Below are positions 51,716 to 60,846 of a stretch of 64,000 bases of DNA, in pieces. The notes beneath the pieces are model-generated. The model saw nothing but the letters and a program-made list of their open reading frames with translations, did not search any database and was not told the DNA's origin. Position 1 is the first letter of the stretch; each line of letters begins with the position of its first letter. The DNA lies in the NCBI RefSeq assembly GCF_001665875.1, contig NZ_LZTA01000082.1, forward strand, positions 23,880 to 87,879, read 5' to 3'. This stretch comes from Mycobacterium sp. 852002-40037_SCH5390672 (GTDB taxonomy: Bacteria > Actinomycetota > Actinomycetes > Mycobacteriales > Mycobacteriaceae). The position numbers and the translations under genes are program-made.

Positions 51716-52107
51716 CCCGTCACCACCACGGTGCCGCGCATCATCGGGTGGATCGAGCAGACATAGTCGAAAGTCCCGGCGGTGGAAAAGGTGTGGGCGA
51801 AGGTGGCTCCCGTTCCCATGCCGGGTGAGTGAAACGAGCCGTCGCTTGCGGCCACCGTATGGGGTTCTTCGTCGCGGTTGGTCCACGTGACCGTGGTCCC
51901 GGCCGCGACGGTCACGGAGGCGGGCTCGAACGCGAAGCCGTCAATGGCGACCTGGTTGCCGTGCACCGGAGCCGCCGGTGCGGTCGACATGGCGGTGGTG
52001 GGTGCGGCGGTGGTCGCCACGGGCCGTGATTGGGAACAAGCGGCCAACAGCAACACACTCACCGCCAGCACGGCCGCCGGCTGTTTTCGGAGCATGGGGA
52101 TATCCAT
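51712..52107 (-). CDS. cupredoxin-domain lipoprotein
   Basis: Exported blue-copper-type protein of 131 residues. It has a lipobox LLAAC (Cys24) after the signal peptide, a Thr/Ala/Pro linker (residues 25-47), then a plastocyanin-like domain. Copper ligands are His in EEPHTV, and Cys, His and Met in YVCSIHPMM. An electron carrier or copper-binding role at the membrane is expected. ATG at 52107 (or 52095). It lies 30 bases after the Rieske gene, and its stop overlaps the metallophosphoesterase start. Confidence 0.88.
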   Translation of the reverse strand: MDIPMLRKQPAAVLAVSVLLLAACSQSRPVATTAAPTTAMSTAPAAPVHGNQVAIDGFAFEPASVTVAAGTTVTWTNRDEEPHTVAASDGSFHSPGMGTGATFAHTFSTAGTFDYVCSIHPMMRGTVVVTG

Positions 52108-52137
52108 GCCCAGAGATATGGCGGCGGGTTACACCGC

Positions 52138-52845
52138 TCAGGCAGGCCGCCCGGGGGGCGGCGGGGCGAATATCTCGATGCCCCCGTTGAGCTCACGAAC
52201 CATCAATGCGGGCAAGGGTTTTGGCGCGATCGGCAGTTGGTGGGTGAGCACCTGCCCGCTGGGCGAGAACGACGTGGTGTGGCAGGGGCAGCGCAGCGTG
52301 TCGTCGGGTGCGTCGAACCACAGCTTGCAGCCTTGATGGGTGCACACGCCGGATATCGCTTGGATCTTGCCGTCGACCCGGCGGACGAAGCCGGTCACCG
52401 AACCGAGGTCGAAGGGATGCATGAGGCCGTCGGGCACATCCGAGCTGGCCGCGACGCGTTGCCAGCTGCCCTCGTTGGGCGTGAGTTGCCCGGCCGCAAC
52501 CTCGGGGGCGCGACCGCCGCCGGATCGGCCCGCGATCAGGGCGCGATCGACGGAGACCGCGGCGACCGCCGCGGTGGCGGCGGCCGACGTACCGACGATG
52601 ACCTGGCGGCGCGTGCTGGCACGGACCGGCGCCGTTTCCGTTGGCGCGCCGGACATCTGCTCGGCGAGACGCCGGTGCAGATCGGTGAGGAATTCCTGGC
52701 GCGGCGCGTCACCACCGTCGCGAGCCGCGCGCAACTCGATGGCCGTGCGCAGTTGCGCCACCTCGAAGTCGTCGGGCACGAACGGCCTGGGCCGGCGGCC
52801 CCGCAACAGATCGTCGACATAACGTCGCAACCCCCGCGCATTCAT
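52138..52845 (-). CDS. membrane-tethered Rieske protein with anti-sigma-like N-terminus
   Basis: Protein of 235 residues. Residues 1-70 form a charged, cytosolic-looking helical domain (RRYVDDLLRGRRPRPFVPDD). Residues 78-100 are a hydrophobic segment preceded by STRRQVIVG, a Tat-like or stop-transfer signal. Residues 125-235 are a Rieske 2Fe-2S domain with CTHQGCKLWF and CPCHTTSF. ATG at 52845 overlaps the sigma-factor stop (ATGA at 52842-52845). The order is typical of a sigma factor with its anti-sigma factor, so the N-terminal part may bind the sigma factor. That is inference. Confidence 0.85.
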   Translation of the reverse strand: MNARGLRRYVDDLLRGRRPRPFVPDDFEVAQLRTAIELRAARDGGDAPRQEFLTDLHRRLAEQMSGAPTETAPVRASTRRQVIVGTSAAATAAVAAVSVDRALIAGRSGGGRAPEVAAGQLTPNEGSWQRVAASSDVPDGLMHPFDLGSVTGFVRRVDGKIQAISGVCTHQGCKLWFDAPDDTLRCPCHTTSFSPSGQVLTHQLPIAPKPLPALMVRELNGGIEIFAPPPPGRPA

Positions 52846-53393
52846 GGCTGGCCTCCATCGTTGACCTGCGCTGCCAGCCGCAGGGCGCGGTGCTGGAGCA
52901 CTTTGGCGTTGGCCACGCTGATCCCGAGCTCCGCGGCTGACTCCTTGATCGAATTACCCCGCAGGAAGCGCGATTCCAGAATCCGGCGGTAGCGGTCCGG
53001 CAGGCTGTCCAGAACGCGGGCAACACGTTGCGGCGCGGTGCTGATCGCGTCCTGGTTGTCGGCTGGTTGTTCGATGTCCTCGATCGAGGTTATCTCCCGC
53101 CCCAGCGTCTCGCGCCAGTGCGCGGCCAGCACCGTCCTGGCGGTCGCCCGCAGATACGCGCGCACCTCGGCGACGCTCGCGGTCAGCCGCAACGGCCGCA
53201 GCGCGGCGAGGAACACCTCGGCGGTGAGGTCTTCGGCGTCGGTTCGGTTGCCGACGCGTGCGAACAGCGTGCGGTACACCCAGGTCACGTTGTCGGAGTA
53301 CACGGCTTCCCAGCTCGGGTAGCCGGCATCATTGCCACTGTCGGGCACCGCGCGCAGGGGCCGCGGGCCGACGGGTTCGCTTGTTGCCGCCAC
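52842..53393 (-). CDS. ECF-type RNA polymerase sigma factor
   Basis: Sigma-70 family protein of 183 residues with region 2 (VYRTLFARVGNRTDAEDLTAEVFLAA near residue 32) and region 4 (LDSLPDRYRRILESRFLRGNSIKESAAELGIS near 125). Regions 1 and 3 are absent, so it is extracytoplasmic-function type. It starts with GTG at 53393. It heads the operon with the Rieske, cupredoxin and metallophosphoesterase genes and probably controls that operon. No -35/-10 motif can be assigned without an alignment. Confidence 0.9.
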   Translation of the reverse strand: MAATSEPVGPRPLRAVPDSGNDAGYPSWEAVYSDNVTWVYRTLFARVGNRTDAEDLTAEVFLAALRPLRLTASVAEVRAYLRATARTVLAAHWRETLGREITSIEDIEQPADNQDAISTAPQRVARVLDSLPDRYRRILESRFLRGNSIKESAAELGISVANAKVLQHRALRLAAQVNDGGQP

Positions 53394-53435
53394 ATGCCTC
53401 CTTCACCCGATGAATATCAACTCGGGTTACACGCG

Positions 53436-53657
53436 TCAGGGCGCAGCGAGTGCGGCTTCGGCGAGCATGAACTGGTCGAGCTTGGCGGCATGAGGCAACC
53501 GCACAATCGGGTAGGCCATGGTCCAGTGCCCACCGGGCGTGTGGTGGCGGTCCACCAGCACCACGCGGGCCTCCGTCTCAGAGACCAGCGTGTCGATGAA
53601 CGCCATGCCCATGGCGCCCGCCCCGACCACCAGGTAGTCGGACTCGATGGTGCGCAT
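53436..53657 (-). pseudogene. truncated FAD/NAD(P)-binding protein fragment
   Basis: Open frame of 73 residues. The first 50 (ESDYLVVGAGAMGMAFIDTLVSE ... GGHWTMAYPIVRL) are the Rossmann start of a flavoprotein family that I recall as more than 400 residues long. The next 20 residues (PHAAKLDQFMLAEAALAAP) do not continue that domain and could be its C-terminus joined by an internal deletion. It is most likely a decayed remnant. Confidence 0.7.
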
Positions 53658-53688
53658 ACAGCTGTCACGCTAGCGGGCGCTGAGCGAT

Positions 53689-54261
53689 TTACAGAGACCC
53701 TCCTTCCACACGCCACCCGACCGACTGGTTGCGCCACTCTTCCGGAAACTCCGGCAATGTGAAGTCGTTCTCGTACGGCGAGCAGCCCACCGTGCGGCCG
53801 ATGTCGAGTGCCGGATCGGTCAATTCGCTCAACTCGATGCCGGTTCCCATCGGCATTATGTGCACGACGCAATTGCCCACCACGGCGCGTACATGTCCGA
53901 GGTAGGAGAGGATGAACACGTATTCGCCGGGTCGCGGCCCGGCAATCTCGTAGGCCTCCGGATTCGGCGCATGCAAATCCAACCCGGGCGGACATTCCTG
54001 CCGCATCATCTCCCGAATTTCGTGCGCCCTCTGTTCACCGTCAGCGGCCTGATATACCGAGACCGTGAGGCTGCGCGTGCGACCCGTCGCCCGGTCTGCC
54101 CAACTGCATAAAAGCGAGTTGTCCCAGAACTTTTCGACACTTTCCGAGGTCGGCCTCATGGTGCTCGGAAGCATGTCGCTGATCTGGAGGTACGGTTCCA
54201 GCTTCTCGGCAATGAGATCGCGGCGCCCCGTGTAGGTGGGCGGCTCAACGCTTTCAGTCAC
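53689..54261 (-). CDS. hypothetical protein, possible PknH-like sensor-domain relative
   Basis: Protein of 190 residues with no signal peptide or membrane helix. It has cysteines in SLLCSWA, RQECPPG, VGNCVV and GCSPYENDF, spaced as in exported mycobacterial sensor domains (possible disulfides). I cannot assign a function. GTG at 54261 is chosen; it lies five bases after the stop of the upstream gene, and the alternative GTG at 54324 would overlap that gene. Confidence 0.6.
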   Translation of the reverse strand: MTESVEPPTYTGRRDLIAEKLEPYLQISDMLPSTMRPTSESVEKFWDNSLLCSWADRATGRTRSLTVSVYQAADGEQRAHEIREMMRQECPPGLDLHAPNPEAYEIAGPRPGEYVFILSYLGHVRAVVGNCVVHIMPMGTGIELSELTDPALDIGRTVGCSPYENDFTLPEFPEEWRNQSVGWRVEGGSL

Positions 54262-54266
54262 TGTCC

Positions 54267-54755
54267 CTATCCCCTCGTCTGCGGGAATGCGGTTAGGCCA
54301 GGATCCTGGCCACGCAATCGGCACGCCGCCCAGACCTTCGGTTGATATGGAGGAAATGGCACGGGCGCCGGAGGTGGCTCCTCCGGCTTGGGGCCATATC
54401 CGACGGCCTGGTAGGACGGGGCAAGCGATCGCAACGTTGACGCGCCAACTTGCGAATCCGCGACCGTTTCCGCGACCACCCGGTTGATGTTCCGTGTTTT
54501 GGTGCCGAGAAATCTCGAGAAATTGGCCGCACCTGCCGCAGTGTCCAGCGCCAGCGCCTGCTGATTCGCAACAGCCGTCTCGATGTCGATTCCAATGACG
54601 TCGAGCTGCCGTCGTCCCCGCAGCGCACTTTGATAGGCGGCACGCAGCGCGGGACCGACGGCTCGATCAGCCGCAGCAGGTGCTCGCACAGACTGCGCCA
54701 AATCCGCCTCACGACCGCGTGCCGCATCTGCGCCACGCCCGGTCTCTTCAGACAC
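54267..54755 (-). CDS. hypothetical protein, possibly DUF4226 family
   Basis: Protein of 162 residues. Residues 28-100 are helical ([35 protein letters not shown]), recalling mycobacterial DUF4226 proteins that sit near type VII genes. The C-terminus is Pro-rich ([19 protein letters not shown]). It starts with GTG at 54755. It appears to form a two-gene unit with the downstream gene at 53689-54261. Family assignment is from memory and uncertain. Confidence 0.55.
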   Translation of the reverse strand: MSEETGRGADAARGREADLAQSVRAPAAADRAVGPALRAAYQSALRGRRQLDVIGIDIETAVANQQALALDTAAGAANFSRFLGTKTRNINRVVAETVADSQVGASTLRSLAPSYQAVGYGPKPEEPPPAPVPFPPYQPKVWAACRLRGQDPGLTAFPQTRG

Positions 54756-54875
54756 GCCGAAACGGTAATTACTGCAGGAAAAGGCGACAAGTCACCCGTC
54801 TTGCCAAGGTCCGAACCAGTTTACTAGGATATGCAAGTATCCGCTTCAGCGCCGTCAACCACACCCGAGGGCCCC

Positions 54876-56396
54876 ATGACCACACAAATTCCGCACTTCA
54901 TCGATGGTCAGCGCACCGCCGGCCGGTCCGGCCGCAGCGCCGACGTCTTCGACCCCAGCACCGGCCAGGTCCAGGCGACGGTGCCGATGGCCGGCCAGGC
55001 CGACATCGATGCCGCGGTGGCGTCGGCCGTCGAGGCCCAAAAGGGCTGGGCCGCAACAAATCCGCAACGGCGCGCCCGGGTGATGATGCGCTTCATCGAG
55101 CTGGTCAACCAGTCAGGTGACGAGCTGGCCGAGCTGCTGTCGCGCGAGCACGGCAAGACACTGCCCGACGCCAAGGGTGACATTCAACGCGGCATCGAGG
55201 TCATCGAGTTCTGCCTCGGGATCCCGCACCTGCTCAAGGGTGAGTACAGCGAAGGGGCCGGACCGGGCATCGACGTGTACTCGCTGCGCCAGCCACTGGG
55301 CGTGGTCGCCGGTATCACCCCGTTCAACTTCCCGGCGATGATCCCGCTGTGGAAAGCCGGCCCGGCGTTGGCCTGCGGCAACGCCTTCGTGCTCAAACCC
55401 AGCGAGCGTGACCCCTCGGTCCCGGTGCGCCTGGCCGAGCTCTTTCTGGAAGCGGGCCTGCCGCCGGGCGTGTTCCAGGTCGTGCACGGCGACAAGGAGG
55501 CCGTCGACGCCATCCTGAACCACCCCGACATCCAGGCGGTCGGGTTCGTCGGAAGCTCCGACATCGCGCAGTACATCTACGCCGGGGCCGCGGCCACCGG
55601 CAAGCGCTCGCAGTGCTTCGGCGGCGCCAAGAACCACATGATCGTGATGCCCGACGCCGACCTGGACCAGGCCGTCGACGCGCTGATCGGCGCCGGTTAC
55701 GGCAGCGCCGGTGAACGCTGCATGGCGATCAGCGTCGCGGTCCCGGTCGGCGATCACACCGCCGACCGGTTGCGCGCCCGGCTCATCGAGCGGATCAACA
55801 ACCTGCGGGTGGGGCACAGCCTGGATCCCAAGGCCGACTACGGTCCGCTGGTAACCGAGGCCGCGCTGGCGCGGGTGCGCGACTACATCGCCCAGGGTGT
55901 CGACGCGGGAGCCGAGTTGGTCATCGACGGCCGCGACCGCGCCAGTGACGACCTCACTTTCGGTGACGCGAACCTCGAAGGCGGGTTCTTCATCGGCCCC
56001 ACCCTGTTCGACCACGTGACCCCCGACATGTCGATCTACACCGACGAGATCTTTGGGCCCGTGCTGTGCATCGTAAGGGCGCAGAACTACGAAGAAGCGC
56101 TGGCGCTTCCTTCTCAGCACGAATATGGCAACGGCGTGGCGGTTTTCACGCGCGACGGCGACGCCGCCCGTGACTTCGTCTCCCGCGTGCAGGTCGGCAT
56201 GGTCGGTGTCAACGTGCCGATCCCGGTGCCGGTGGCCTACCACACCTTCGGCGGCTGGAAGCGTTCCGGCTTCGGCGACCTCAACCAGCACGGTCCCTCG
56301 TCGATTCTCTTCTACACCAAGACCAAGACCGTGACGTCGCGCTGGCCGTCCGGCATCAAGGATGGCGCCGAATTCGTCATTCCCACAATGGATTAG
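54876..56396 (+). CDS. mmsA: methylmalonate-semialdehyde dehydrogenase MmsA
   Basis: CoA-acylating aldehyde dehydrogenase of 506 residues that turns methylmalonate semialdehyde into propionyl-CoA at the end of valine degradation. It has the NAD-binding FVGSSDIAQYIY (near residue 230), the catalytic Cys in GSAGERCMAISV (near 285) and the conserved ITPFNFPAMIPLW (near 150). ATG at 54876 (MTTQIPHFIDGQR) matches the known Rv0753c start; an ATG at 54831 adds 15 residues without similarity. It is followed 13 bases later by fadE9 and then mmsB, the same gene set as Rv0753c-Rv0751c. Confidence 0.96.
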   Translation: MTTQIPHFIDGQRTAGRSGRSADVFDPSTGQVQATVPMAGQADIDAAVASAVEAQKGWAATNPQRRARVMMRFIELVNQSGDELAELLSREHGKTLPDAKGDIQRGIEVIEFCLGIPHLLKGEYSEGAGPGIDVYSLRQPLGVVAGITPFNFPAMIPLWKAGPALACGNAFVLKPSERDPSVPVRLAELFLEAGLPPGVFQVVHGDKEAVDAILNHPDIQAVGFVGSSDIAQYIYAGAAATGKRSQCFGGAKNHMIVMPDADLDQAVDALIGAGYGSAGERCMAISVAVPVGDHTADRLRARLIERINNLRVGHSLDPKADYGPLVTEAALARVRDYIAQGVDAGAELVIDGRDRASDDLTFGDANLEGGFFIGPTLFDHVTPDMSIYTDEIFGPVLCIVRAQNYEEALALPSQHEYGNGVAVFTRDGDAARDFVSRVQVGMVGVNVPIPVPVAYHTFGGWKRSGFGDLNQHGPSSILFYTKTKTVTSRWPSGIKDGAEFVIPTMD

Positions 56397-56409
56397 GGTC
56401 GGCTACCTC

Positions 56410-57576
56410 ATGGCTTCATTTACCCTCGACGACGACGAACGGGTGATCACCGAGACGGCCGCCGCGTTCGCCGCCAAGCGCCTCGCCCCGCACGCCCTGG
56501 AATGGGATGCGGCCAAACATTTTCCGGTCGACGTGCTGCGCGAATCCGCCGAGCTCGGCATGGCGGCGATCTACTGCCGTGACGACGTCGGCGGCAGCGG
56601 ACTGCGCCGACTCGACGGCGTCCGCATTTTCGAGCAGTTGGCCATCGCCGACCCGACCACCGCCGCGTTCCTGTCCATCCACAACATGTGCGCGTGGATG
56701 ATCGACACCTTCGGTACCGCCGAACAACGCAAGGTCTGGGTTCCGCGGCTCGCGTCGATGGACGTCATCGCCAGCTACTGCCTCACCGAGCCCGGCGCCG
56801 GATCCGACGCCAGCGCGTTGAGCACCCGCGCCGTCCAGCAGGGCGGTGATTATGTGCTCGACGGCGTCAAGCAGTTCATCTCCGGCGCAGGAGCCTCCGA
56901 CGTCTACGTGGTGATGGCCCGCACCGGAAGTGAGGGCCCGCGCGGCATATCGGCCTTCGTCGTCGAAAAGGGCACGCCCGGGCTGAGTTTCGGCTCGCTG
57001 GAAGAGAAGATGGGCTGGCATGCCCAACCCACCGCACAGGTGATCCTGGAGGGGGTGCGGGTGCCCGCGGACGCGATGCTGGGCGGCGCGGACGGCGAGG
57101 GCGCCGGATTCGGCATCGCGATGAACGGCCTCAACGGCGGTCGGCTCAATATCGCCGCGTGCTCGCTCGGCGGCGCCCAGGCCGCCGCCGACAAGGCCGG
57201 AGCCTATGTTCGCGATCGGCAGGCGTTCGGGTCGTCCCTGCTCGACGAACCGACCATCCGGTTCACCCTGGCCGATATGGCCACCGGCCTGCAGACATCG
57301 CGAATGATCTTGTGGCGGGCGGCCAATGCGTTGGACACCGACGATCCCGACAAGGTCGAGTTGTGTGCGATGGCCAAGCGCTACGTCACCGACACCTGCT
57401 TCGAGGTCGCCGACAAGGCTTTGCAGCTGCACGGCGGCTACGGCTACCTGCGCGAGTACGGTCTGGAAAAGATCGTGCGCGACCTGCGGGTGCACCGAAT
57501 CCTGGAAGGGACGAACGAAATCATGCGGGTGGTCATCGGTCGGGCCGAAGCCGCACGGGTCCGCGCAACCGCATAG
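56410..57576 (+). CDS. fadE9: acyl-CoA dehydrogenase FadE9 (isobutyryl-CoA type)
   Basis: FAD-dependent acyl-CoA dehydrogenase of 388 residues. It has SYCLTEPGAGSDASALSTRAV (near residue 125), GMGW-type substrate loop EEKMGWHAQP, and the C-terminal GGYGYLREYGLEKIVRDLR with the catalytic Glu in LEGTNEIMR (near 370). The neighbours mmsA and mmsB suggest isobutyryl-CoA oxidation in valine breakdown. ATG at 56410 is chosen as it begins MASFTLDDDER; the frame opens earlier inside mmsA. Confidence 0.95.
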   Translation: MASFTLDDDERVITETAAAFAAKRLAPHALEWDAAKHFPVDVLRESAELGMAAIYCRDDVGGSGLRRLDGVRIFEQLAIADPTTAAFLSIHNMCAWMIDTFGTAEQRKVWVPRLASMDVIASYCLTEPGAGSDASALSTRAVQQGGDYVLDGVKQFISGAGASDVYVVMARTGSEGPRGISAFVVEKGTPGLSFGSLEEKMGWHAQPTAQVILEGVRVPADAMLGGADGEGAGFGIAMNGLNGGRLNIAACSLGGAQAAADKAGAYVRDRQAFGSSLLDEPTIRFTLADMATGLQTSRMILWRAANALDTDDPDKVELCAMAKRYVTDTCFEVADKALQLHGGYGYLREYGLEKIVRDLRVHRILEGTNEIMRVVIGRAEAARVRATA

Positions 57577-57588
57577 AAAGGTCTTCAG

Positions 57589-58473
57589 ATGACCGAGCAC
57601 CTGACGGTGGCCTTCCTGGGACTGGGCCATATGGGCGGCCCGATGGCGACAAACCTCGTTGCGGCCCAACATGCGGTGCGCGGATTTGATCCGGTGCCCG
57701 CGGCGCTGTCGGCGGCGGCCGAGGCCGGCGTCACCGGATTCGACAGCGCCACCGACGCGGTCGCCGGGGCCGACGTGGTCATCACCATGCTGCCCAACGG
57801 CGAGCTCGTCAAACGCTGCTATGCCGAGATTCTGCCCGCCGCGCGGCCGGGCGCACTGTTCATCGACAGCTCCACGATCTCGGTCGACGACGCCCGCGAG
57901 GTGCATGCCCAGGCGGAATCGAACGGCGTCGCGCAGCTGGATGCGCCCGTCTCGGGCGGGGTGAAGGGTGCCGTCGCCGGGACGCTGGCGTTCATGGTGG
58001 GCGGTGACGAGGCCGCGCTGCAACGGGCACGGCCCGTGCTGGAACCCATGGCGGGCAAGGTCATTCACTGCGGGGCCGCCGGGGCCGGGCAGGCCGCCAA
58101 GGTGTGCAACAACATGGTGCTGGCGGTGCAGCAGATCGCGATCGGCGAGGCGTTCATCCTGGCTGAGAAGCTCGGGCTGTCCGCCCAGTCCCTGTTCGAC
58201 GTCATCACCGGGGCGACCGGCAACTGCTGGGCGGTGCACACCAATTGCCCTGTGCCGGGCCCGGTCCCGACATCTCCGGCCAACAACGACTTCAAGCCCG
58301 GATTTGCCACCGCACTGATGAACAAGGACCTGGGCCTGGCGATGGATGCCGTGTCCTCCAGCGGTTCGGTGGCGCCGCTGGGTACCCACGCCGCCGAGAT
58401 CTACGCGAAATTCGCTGCCGACCACGGCGCCTTGGACTTCAGCGCGGTCATCGAGATGCTGCGCAACGGCTGA
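57589..58473 (+). CDS. mmsB: 3-hydroxyisobutyrate dehydrogenase MmsB
   Basis: NAD-dependent dehydrogenase of 294 residues that oxidises 3-hydroxyisobutyrate to methylmalonate semialdehyde, the substrate of MmsA. It has the N-terminal VAFLGLGHMGGPMATNL, the substrate motif LDAPVSGGVKGA near residue 120, and the catalytic Lys in GAAGAGQAAKVCNNM near 168. It starts at ATG 57589, 12 bases after fadE9. It ends 12 bases before the convergent O-methyltransferase gene. Confidence 0.95.
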   Translation: MTEHLTVAFLGLGHMGGPMATNLVAAQHAVRGFDPVPAALSAAAEAGVTGFDSATDAVAGADVVITMLPNGELVKRCYAEILPAARPGALFIDSSTISVDDAREVHAQAESNGVAQLDAPVSGGVKGAVAGTLAFMVGGDEAALQRARPVLEPMAGKVIHCGAAGAGQAAKVCNNMVLAVQQIAIGEAFILAEKLGLSAQSLFDVITGATGNCWAVHTNCPVPGPVPTSPANNDFKPGFATALMNKDLGLAMDAVSSSGSVAPLGTHAAEIYAKFAADHGALDFSAVIEMLRNG

Positions 58474-58485
58474 GCAGCTCCGCAG

Positions 58486-59574
58486 TCAAGCGGCCCTGGC
58501 CTCCACCACGCTGAGCGGCGAAGCGGTTCGCACCACCCTCGTCATCTGAAATCCCGCTTGGCTGAGCAGTTCTCGATACTCACCCGCGGTGCGTTCGCGG
58601 GCTCCCAGATTCAGCAGCATCTCCAGGTCCGCCCATTTCCCGGGGAAGTCACGGTCGTGCTCGGGGATGACCAATTCGACCAGGAGCACCGTTGCCCGGG
58701 GCCCCGCGGCGGCGCGAACATTACGCAGGATCTGCACCGCCTTGTCGTCGGGCCAGTCGTGCATGATGTTCTTGAGGACGTAGGCGTCACCGCCGCACGG
58801 AACGCGATCCAGAAACGACCCCTCCTTGATAAGCACCCGGTTGGCGACGATGTGTTCGTGCAACAAGTTCCGGGCGCTCGCGACGACCCGCGGCAGGTCG
58901 TACAGGACGCCGCGAGAAGCCGGTGCCGACACCAGGATGGCGGCCAGCAAGTCACCCTGTCCGCCGCCGACGTCGACGACACTGGAGTACCGGCGGAAGT
59001 CATAGGCGGCCACCACGGACGCCGTCGTCAGCTCCGAAATACTCGTCATTGTCTGGTTGAAGAGTTCGGCGAGCTCGGGTTCGTCGGCGAAATAGTCGAA
59101 GCTCGCCTTCCCGCGCAATGCGGGAACGACCGTAGTCCCGGTTCGGACCGCATCCGCGAACAAGGTCCAGCGTTCGCGCTGCTCGCGTGAGCCGTAGAAA
59201 CGCGCCGCGCTGGCCATCGACACCGGCGCGTTCGAACGCAGGGTGTCGGCAAGGGAATTCAGCTCAAAGCGGCCGTCGTGGCGGTGACGAAATATGCCCC
59301 GGCTGACCAACGCCCGCAGCAGCCGACGCAGTGCGTCCTCGTCCGCGCCCACCCGGGCAGCCAGCGCGTCGATCGTGAGGGGGCCGTCGGCGAGGGCATC
59401 GGCGACACCGAGTTGGGCTGCCACAGTGATCGCCTGCGACGTCCAGGCGGCGATGATCATCTCCAGCACCGCCGCGGGCGCGGGCACCAGCCGCTGATTA
59501 AGCCGATACAGGTGGTGGCGAATCCACTCGACGATGCGGGCGATCTTGGCCGGTGGCACCTTGGAGTTCGTCAC
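58486..59574 (-). CDS. SAM-dependent O-methyltransferase
   Basis: Class I methyltransferase of 362 residues of the acetylserotonin/hydroxyneurosporene O-methyltransferase type. Residues 35-110 form the dimerisation winged helix (LGVADALADGPLTIDALAARVG). The SAM site is VVDVGGGQGDLLAAI (residues 199-213), and the catalytic His is in NIMHDWPDDKAV near 268. Substrates of the family are aromatic hydroxyls or polyketides. GTG at 59574 overlaps the monooxygenase stop (GTGA), so the two enzymes are coupled. It is the last gene of the minus-strand biosynthetic set. Confidence 0.88.
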   Translation of the reverse strand: MTNSKVPPAKIARIVEWIRHHLYRLNQRLVPAPAAVLEMIIAAWTSQAITVAAQLGVADALADGPLTIDALAARVGADEDALRRLLRALVSRGIFRHRHDGRFELNSLADTLRSNAPVSMASAARFYGSREQRERWTLFADAVRTGTTVVPALRGKASFDYFADEPELAELFNQTMTSISELTTASVVAAYDFRRYSSVVDVGGGQGDLLAAILVSAPASRGVLYDLPRVVASARNLLHEHIVANRVLIKEGSFLDRVPCGGDAYVLKNIMHDWPDDKAVQILRNVRAAAGPRATVLLVELVIPEHDRDFPGKWADLEMLLNLGARERTAGEYRELLSQAGFQMTRVVRTASPLSVVEARAA

Positions 59575-60845
59575 CTGTTCGCCGCCCTCGATAAGACGGG
59601 CGAAGTGGCGTAATCGTCGCGGGCCGCGAGTTCGCGGCTGATTTCCGCGGACATCGCGCAGTGACTGACCGAACGGAGAAACATCGTCAGCGCCCGGGTC
59701 ATGAACCGGTCCGAGATCATTGCCGCCGGCCGCAGTGCACCCTCACTGCGAGATACCTGCTGGGTGGTCACCCAGGACACGGCCTTGACCTTGCGACGCC
59801 TGGTGCCCTCGTACCAGCGCAATGCGCGCGAGAGATCGTCGCCCCTCGGGCGCACCGAAAGGGCCTTGCACAACACCATCGTGTCGAGCAGGGCCTGGTT
59901 GGTCCCCTGCGCAAGGGTGGGCGGCATCGTGTGCGCGGCATCGCCGAGCAACGTCACCGCGCCTCGCCCCGCACCGGGAATCGGATGCCGGAAGTGCGGG
60001 AACGGCGAACGGGCCAGATCCTCGTCGGTCAACGTTGCGAGCACTCGATCGACCGAGTCGGACCACCCCGTGAAATTGGCGCGGATCAACTCGATTGGAC
60101 ATCCCGGTCGCACGAAACCGGGCGACCACGGCAAGTCGAACCACCACTGAACATCGGAGCCTCCAGCTGGCCACAGGCCAAGGTTGGCGTGCTCACCGAT
60201 GATCATCTGCGCGACGTTTTTGTCGCCGATGTCCGCCACCGTGGCCAGTCCCTGCCAGCTGCACCATCCGGTTGGCTTCGCGGGTGGCGCACCGACGAAG
60301 TCGCGAACCATCGAGTGCAGACCGTCCGCGCCGATCAAGAGATCCCCTTCGGCGAAGCTGCCGTCATCGAATTCGACCCGAGCCCCGTCACGCGTATTGA
60401 CGCAGCGCACGGCGCGGGAGTTGCACCGGATGCGTTGGGACGGAAAGCCTTCGAGCAGCCGTTCGAGCAGGACTCGACGCGGGACCATCCGTACCGGTGC
60501 GCCCAGCCGGTCCACAATCGTGGTCAGGTCCAACGTGGCCACCGGGCGACCCGTGGGCGTCACCACCCGCACCGTGCTCAGCGCCTGGCCGGCGCCCACC
60601 ATGTCAACTCCCAGCTGCCCCAGAACCGTTGCGCCATTGGACCAAATCGTCACGGCGCCGCCACCCGCCGTGACATCCGGGCGCCGTTCGAACACGGTGA
60701 CGTCATGCCCGTCGCGCAACAATCCCCGAGCAATGGAAATGCCACCTACACCGGCGCCGACAACCAGGACCCGAAGCCCCGACGACGCAGTCGGCATCCG
60801 GTTGGCTGAACGCCTGTCACGGGCATACCTCGGTCGACGCCTCAC
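59571..60845 (-). CDS. FAD-dependent aromatic-type monooxygenase
   Basis: Flavoprotein monooxygenase of up to 424 residues of the p-hydroxybenzoate hydroxylase class. The FAD motif is LVVGAGVGGISIARG near residue 30, the DG motif lies in LLIGADGLHSMVRDFVG near 170, and the GD motif is VTLLGDAAHTMPPTLAQG near 300. Such enzymes hydroxylate aromatic or polyketide rings with NAD(P)H and O2. GTG at 60845 follows GAGGACTGA closely and lies one base after the small gene's stop; ATG at 60797 would give 408 residues. Its stop overlaps the methyltransferase start. Confidence 0.88.
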   Translation of the reverse strand: MRRRPRYARDRRSANRMPTASSGLRVLVVGAGVGGISIARGLLRDGHDVTVFERRPDVTAGGGAVTIWSNGATVLGQLGVDMVGAGQALSTVRVVTPTGRPVATLDLTTIVDRLGAPVRMVPRRVLLERLLEGFPSQRIRCNSRAVRCVNTRDGARVEFDDGSFAEGDLLIGADGLHSMVRDFVGAPPAKPTGWCSWQGLATVADIGDKNVAQMIIGEHANLGLWPAGGSDVQWWFDLPWSPGFVRPGCPIELIRANFTGWSDSVDRVLATLTDEDLARSPFPHFRHPIPGAGRGAVTLLGDAAHTMPPTLAQGTNQALLDTMVLCKALSVRPRGDDLSRALRWYEGTRRRKVKAVSWVTTQQVSRSEGALRPAAMISDRFMTRALTMFLRSVSHCAMSAEISRELAARDDYATSPVLSRAANR

Positions 60846-60846
60846 T

